From positions 5,636,467 through 5,700,466 of the forward strand of contig NZ_CP037423.1 of the NCBI RefSeq assembly GCF_007754155.1: 64,000 bases of DNA. The letters are read 5' to 3'. Both the position numbers and the translations under genes were made by a program. The notes under the pieces are model-generated. The model did no database searches. It was given only the letters and a program-made list of their open reading frames with translations, and was not told the DNA's origin. Position 1 is the stretch's first letter; the number at the start of each line of letters is the position of its first letter. The stretch comes from Stieleria neptunia (GTDB lineage: Bacteria > Planctomycetota > Planctomycetia > Pirellulales > Pirellulaceae). Of the stretch, positions 60,232 to 64,000 are shown piece by piece.

Positions 60232-61419
60232 ATGACACGATTTGCTTACTTTGATTGCTTTAGCGGGATCAGCGGCGACATGACGCTGGGGGCCTTGATC
60301 GATTTGGGGGCCGATGCGGCGGCGATCCAGGCGGCGATTCGGTCGATGGGGTTGCCGGATCTGTCGATCACGACCAGCGACGTCAAAAAATGCGGGTTTC
60401 GTGCCGTTTCGGTTCAAATCAACCATCCTCCCGAGCACGCCCACCGGCACCTGCACCACATCACGGACATGATCGATTCGGCCGGCGAAATCGACCAGGC
60501 GGCCAAAGCGTTGGCCAAACGGATCTTCGGCCATGTCGCGGTCGCGGAAGCCAAGGTGCACGGAACGACGCTGGAAAAAGTCCATTTTCACGAGGTCGGG
60601 GCCATCGATTCGATCGCCGACATCGTCGGGGCCGCGGTGGCGATCACGGGTTTGGGCATCACTTCGGCGATGGCGTCGCCGGTTCCGACGGGAACCGGAT
60701 CGGTCAAGATCGATCACGGGCTGGTGGCGGTCCCGGCCCCCGCGACGGCCGAAATCTTGTGCGGAATCCCGATCGCTCCCTGTTCGATCGCCAAAGAGTT
60801 GACCACGCCGACCGGCGCGGCGATCCTCAAGGAACTGTGCACCGAGTTTGGGCCGATTCCCTCCATGATCGTCGACTCGATCGGTTACGGGGCCGGCACG
60901 ATGGATTTGCCCGACCAGGCCAACATGCTCCGCGTCCTGCTCGGTCATCGCCACGCCAACGAATCCGCCGGCGGGCACGCCCACACCCACCACGACCAGG
61001 TCGTGGTGCTGGAGACGAATCTGGATGACGCGACCGGCGAGCAGATCGCCGACTGTGCCAACCGGTTGATGGACGCCGGGGCGCTCGATGTCACGCAAAC
61101 GCCCTGCACGATGAAAAAAGGCAGAAGCGGCGTGGTGCTGTCGGTGATGACGCGTCCGGACAACATCGCCAGACTGGAAGAGCTGATCTTTCAACACACC
61201 CCCTCGATCGGAATCCGACGCTACGTCGCCGACCGTGACACGTTGCCGCGGCAGTCGATCACGATCAACACCGCGTTGGGGCCGGTCCAGGCGAAATCGG
61301 TCACGTTGCCGGGCGGGAAAAAACGCGTCAAAGTCGAAGATGACGATGCGCGGCGCCTGGCGGATCAGCATTCGTTGTCGACGATGGAGGTCCGTCAACT
61401 CGCCGAAGCCGGTTTGTAG
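60232..61419 (+). CDS. larC: Nickel-pincer cofactor biosynthesis protein LarC
   Basis: A 395-aa protein. It begins MTRFAYFDCFSGISGDMTLG and carries EKVHFHEVGAIDSIADIVG, SPVPTGTGSVKIDHGLVAVP, ELTTPTGAAIL and ETNLDDATGEQIA. These are all hallmarks of LarC, the nickel insertase that completes the pincer cofactor used by lactate racemase and related enzymes. A His-rich stretch (GHAHTHHD) near 250 is typical. I chose ATG 60232 because the family starts at MxxxYFD; the frame stays open upstream. No larA, larB or larE is adjacent. The gene appears complete and is followed after 71 bases by the efflux adaptor gene, probably a separate unit. Confidence 0.93.
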   Translation: MTRFAYFDCFSGISGDMTLGALIDLGADAAAIQAAIRSMGLPDLSITTSDVKKCGFRAVSVQINHPPEHAHRHLHHITDMIDSAGEIDQAAKALAKRIFGHVAVAEAKVHGTTLEKVHFHEVGAIDSIADIVGAAVAITGLGITSAMASPVPTGTGSVKIDHGLVAVPAPATAEILCGIPIAPCSIAKELTTPTGAAILKELCTEFGPIPSMIVDSIGYGAGTMDLPDQANMLRVLLGHRHANESAGGHAHTHHDQVVVLETNLDDATGEQIADCANRLMDAGALDVTQTPCTMKKGRSGVVLSVMTRPDNIARLEELIFQHTPSIGIRRYVADRDTLPRQSITINTALGPVQAKSVTLPGGKKRVKVEDDDARRLADQHSLSTMEVRQLAEAGL

Positions 61420-61490
61420 GGGGCCTAAAATTTGGCCTTCGAGCTATAATTCTGCCGACACGACTTTTCTTGTCTTCCTGACTTCAACGG

Positions 61491-63275
61491 ATGGGCCGTC
61501 TGCCGATGCCACTGACGACAGAATCTGAATACGCCGATGATACCGAGGTGTCCGCCCGGAAGAGGGGCGAGGAAGGCTTGCCTCACGCGTCTGCCAGGGT
61601 CGGCGATCAAAGTGGCTACGACGTGGTCAACTCCGCCGCTTCGCCGCACGAATTCGCCAGACCCAAACGCTGGGACCTGTTCCTGCTGTACAACGTTGCG
61701 ATCCCCATCCTGTTGGTGCTCGCCGGTGTTTTGATCTTTCGCACCCTGGGGGTTGCCGAAGCGAAACCGGTTCCCCCGCCGGACACGTCGCCGACCGCGG
61801 TGCTTCAATCGTTGCCGGCGACCCGCGTCGAACGTGTCCGCTCGCTCGCCGAAACCGGTCAACAACTCGAACTGGTGATCGACGGCACGGTCGTTCCCTT
61901 TCGCGAGGCACGTGTGGCATCGGAAGTCGCCGGGACGGTGATCGAAAAATCCGCCAACTGCGAAGCCGGATCGATCGTCACGCAAGGGGAAGTCCTGATG
62001 CGAATCGATCCGCAAGACTACGAGTTGGAAGTCGAGCGACTGAAGAACCAACGGGATCGCGAATACCGGGCGATCAGCGAAAACGATCAAGAGATTGCCA
62101 ACACGCAACGTTCGATCGAGATCGCTCGCGAAGACGTGAAATTGCAACAGAAAGAAGTCGATCGTCAGGCGGCACTGAAAACGTTCGCCAGCCAAGCGGA
62201 AGTCGACAAAGCCCGAAGCGCGCTGCTGCAAGCCAATCAACAACTCGTCACGTGGGAAAACCAGCTCGACCTGCTGCGTTCGCGACGCCTGCGTCTCGAA
62301 GCCGCCGAACAACTCGCCGCGACACAGCTGCGGGCGGCCGAAGTCAATCTGAAACGCTGCACCATCGTCGCCCCGATCAGCGGCGTGATCGTCAGCGAGC
62401 AAGCCGACGTCAATTCCTTTGTCAATCGCGGCGCCACGCTGGTGACGATCGAGGACACGGAAAAAGTGGAAGTCGCCGCCAGCATGCGGATGGATCAACT
62501 GCACTGGGTGCTGGACCAGAAACGGCGATCGGATCAGGAACCGACCGGCCAATCGGCGGGATACGATTTGCCCGCGACCGAAGCGATCATCGAGTACGAA
62601 GTCGCGGGACGTGAGGGCACCGTGCATCGCTGGAACGGCACCCTGGTTTCCTACGACGGAATCGGGATCGATCCCAACACCCGCACCGTGCCGGTTCGTT
62701 TGCTGGTCGATGACCCGACGCATTACATCGACGAAAAAGGTCGCGAAAAAATCGCCGATCGTACCAATGCTCTGTTACGCGGCATGTTCGTCCGCGTGCG
62801 ATTGCAACTGCGCCCCCAGTCCGAACTGGTCGTGATTCCCGCCAAAGCCCTTCGCCCCGGCAATCGCGTCTGGAAATTCCACGAAGACGAGGCGGTGCTG
62901 ACCGAACAGGTTGCCGCGGCAAAGAAGGCGGCCCAAGCGGCTCCGTCGACGGTGGTTGCCACCCCGGCAACGGACGCTAACGCTCCACAACCCGGCGACG
63001 AATCGGAAGCACCGCAGGACCAGCCCTTCGACCCCGCCGCCTGGAACGCGGGCTTGGTCCGATACTCGCAAACCGTCTTTCCCATCGACTCGCTGCGGTT
63101 GCGAGACGCGCGGGTACTGGACCCGAATTTGGCCCCCTCGCTTCAGTCGCCCGATCGTGTTTGGGTTTGCGAAGCGGACACGTCGGACTTGGCGGCCGGC
63201 GACTATGTCGTGGTTTCCCCACTCGATTCGATTCCGCCAGAAGGGCTGCCCGCGCGAGCCGAGATTCAAGAATGA
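61491..63275 (+). CDS. RND efflux periplasmic adaptor (HlyD/MFP family)
   Basis: A 594-aa membrane-fusion protein. A cytoplasmic N-terminal tail of about 60 residues leads to a membrane helix (LYNVAIPILLVLAGVLIF). The barrel/lipoyl halves are GTVVPFREARVASEVAGTVI and CTIVAPISGVIVSEQADVNS. They flank a coiled-coil hairpin (about 180-300). A beta-barrel and a membrane-proximal part extend to the end, with an insertion near 480-525 that is proline/alanine-rich and longer than usual. It would bridge an inner-membrane RND pump and an outer-membrane channel. Its stop overlaps the start of the RND permease gene (ATGA). Substrate unknown. Confidence 0.9.
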   Translation: MGRLPMPLTTESEYADDTEVSARKRGEEGLPHASARVGDQSGYDVVNSAASPHEFARPKRWDLFLLYNVAIPILLVLAGVLIFRTLGVAEAKPVPPPDTSPTAVLQSLPATRVERVRSLAETGQQLELVIDGTVVPFREARVASEVAGTVIEKSANCEAGSIVTQGEVLMRIDPQDYELEVERLKNQRDREYRAISENDQEIANTQRSIEIAREDVKLQQKEVDRQAALKTFASQAEVDKARSALLQANQQLVTWENQLDLLRSRRLRLEAAEQLAATQLRAAEVNLKRCTIVAPISGVIVSEQADVNSFVNRGATLVTIEDTEKVEVAASMRMDQLHWVLDQKRRSDQEPTGQSAGYDLPATEAIIEYEVAGREGTVHRWNGTLVSYDGIGIDPNTRTVPVRLLVDDPTHYIDEKGREKIADRTNALLRGMFVRVRLQLRPQSELVVIPAKALRPGNRVWKFHEDEAVLTEQVAAAKKAAQAAPSTVVATPATDANAPQPGDESEAPQDQPFDPAAWNAGLVRYSQTVFPIDSLRLRDARVLDPNLAPSLQSPDRVWVCEADTSDLAAGDYVVVSPLDSIPPEGLPARAEIQE

Positions 63276-64000
63276 AGCGACTGATCACGTGGGCGATCAC
63301 CAACGCGCCCGGTATGAATGTCTTGATGGTGGCGCTGATGACGATCGGTGCGCTCTCGTTGGTTCAAATGCGCCGGGAGGTGTTTCCGGAATTTGAACTC
63401 GAGGTCGTCATGGTGACGGTGCCTTATCCGGGGGCGACGCCGAAGGACTGTGAAGAAGCGATCTGCCAAAAGGTGGAGGAGGCGATTCGCTCGATCAACG
63501 GGATCAAAAAAGTCACCTCGATCGCCCGAGAAGGCGGTGCGTACGTGCTCGCCGAACTGCGATCGGATGTGCAGAACGTCCAAAAGGTGATGTCGGAAAT
63601 CGATCGTGAAGTCGATCGGATCCCGAGCTTTCCGGTGTTGGCCGAAGACCCACAAATCCAGCAGATCACGTTTCGTGACGCCGCGATCCGCATCGGGATC
63701 ATCGGCCCCCAAGACCGCTCGCAGGAAGCGGAACTGAAGCTGCGGGAAATCGCCGAAGGTATCCGCGACGACGTGCTGATGCTGCCCACCGTCTCGTCGT
63801 CTTCCATCATGGGCACGCGGCCGTACCAGATCGACGTGGAAATTCCCGAGTCGACGCTCCGCAGTCATGACCTGACGCTGACGCAGGTCGCCGACATTCT
63901 GCGCGCCCACAACGTGGAACTTCCCGGCGGGCAACTGAAAACCGAAGGCCAGGAGATCTTGCTGCGGGCAATGAACAAGGGCCGTGTCGGTGAGGAGATC
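63272..64000 (+). CDS. RND efflux transporter permease, 5' part (runs off the window)
   Basis: The first 243 residues of an RND/AcrB-type proton antiporter. It opens MKRLITWAITNAPGMNVLMV with the first membrane helix, followed by VQMRREVFPEFELEVV. VPYPGATPKDCEEAICQKVE and INGIKKVTSIAREG then mark the porter domain. It continues past 64000. ATG 63272 overlaps the adaptor stop by 4 bases, so the two are translated together. EFELEVVMVTVPYPGATP is typical of the RND group found in planctomycetes and proteobacteria; the transported compound cannot be told. Confidence 0.9.
   Translation, partial: MKRLITWAITNAPGMNVLMVALMTIGALSLVQMRREVFPEFELEVVMVTVPYPGATPKDCEEAICQKVEEAIRSINGIKKVTSIAREGGAYVLAELRSDVQNVQKVMSEIDREVDRIPSFPVLAEDPQIQQITFRDAAIRIGIIGPQDRSQEAELKLREIAEGIRDDVLMLPTVSSSSIMGTRPYQIDVEIPESTLRSHDLTLTQVADILRAHNVELPGGQLKTEGQEILLRAMNKGRVGEEI

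Noticed and set aside
60190..61398. 402-codon frame antisense to larC
   Set aside because: The larC reading is certain from its motifs. The antisense product is Arg/Asp-rich shadow sequence typical of high-GC genes.

Overview
The window reads as chromosomal DNA of a planctomycete, most likely a Rhodopirellula-like member of the Pirellulaceae. Three large exported proteins carry the LEPR-XLL N-terminal motif typical of this phylum (LEQRLMLA, LEPRMLLA, LEHRIVLS). There are also a type I dockerin, a PEP-CTERM relic, an exosortase, SHD1-repeat and zinc-ribbon membrane proteins, an arylsulfatase, and many small GC-rich inverted repeats between genes. Calls rest on reading the sequence and on family knowledge; no database search was run.

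Layout. 0.9-6.4 kb: pabB, then a minus-strand pair made of a trypsin-like protease without a signal peptide and an 878-aa membrane protein. 6.4-8.3 kb: a gene graveyard (NmrA-like, isochorismatase-like and integrase-like fragments, with an intact DUF1772 gene) beside tRNA-Lys(CTT). 8.5-10.5 kb: an AAA ATPase and a DUF4276 protein overlapping by one base, a probable anti-phage or conflict pair. 10.7-16.2 kb: an anaerobic C4-dicarboxylate transporter gene (Dcu type) split by a 4.1-kb insertion. The insertion carries an IS21-like istA/istB pair plus a second DDE transposase and is flanked by a 5-bp target duplication (CCAGA). 16.3-19.1 kb: a BlaI/BlaR1-like pair in which the M56 sensor protease is fused to a TolC-like domain, with a strong palindrome upstream. 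20.6-24.4 kb: a large DUF4347/CotH/lamin-tail/carbohydrate-binding exported protein.

24.7-35.7 kb is the most unusual segment. A dead PEP-CTERM gene is followed by a 70-aa VPEID-CTERM mini-protein that is almost only signal peptide plus sorting signal. Next comes an exosortase E/CPBP-protease fusion, and 126 bp later a 2612-aa surface protein. The surface protein has a possible thioester domain, seven nearly identical 384-bp SdrD-B repeats, three cysteine-containing repeats, a beta-propeller-like part and a dockerin. All are on one strand and may form one cell-surface sorting and adhesion locus.

35.8-41.4 kb: a signalling cluster of three PAS histidine kinases (one with its own receiver), a double-receiver protein and a BON-domain protein. 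No DNA-binding output domain is visible. 41.6-46.3 kb: a metzincin protease with Calx-beta repeats. 46.7-50.9 kb: an SHD1-repeat protein and a dGTPase-like HD hydrolase. 51.1-57.5 kb: two zinc-ribbon membrane proteins, a thioredoxin, a GT39-like membrane glycosyltransferase and a GT2 glycosyltransferase, the last two overlapping by 4 bp. 57.8-64 kb: an arylsulfatase, a type-B bL36 gene, larC, and an RND efflux adaptor/permease pair whose permease runs off the right edge.
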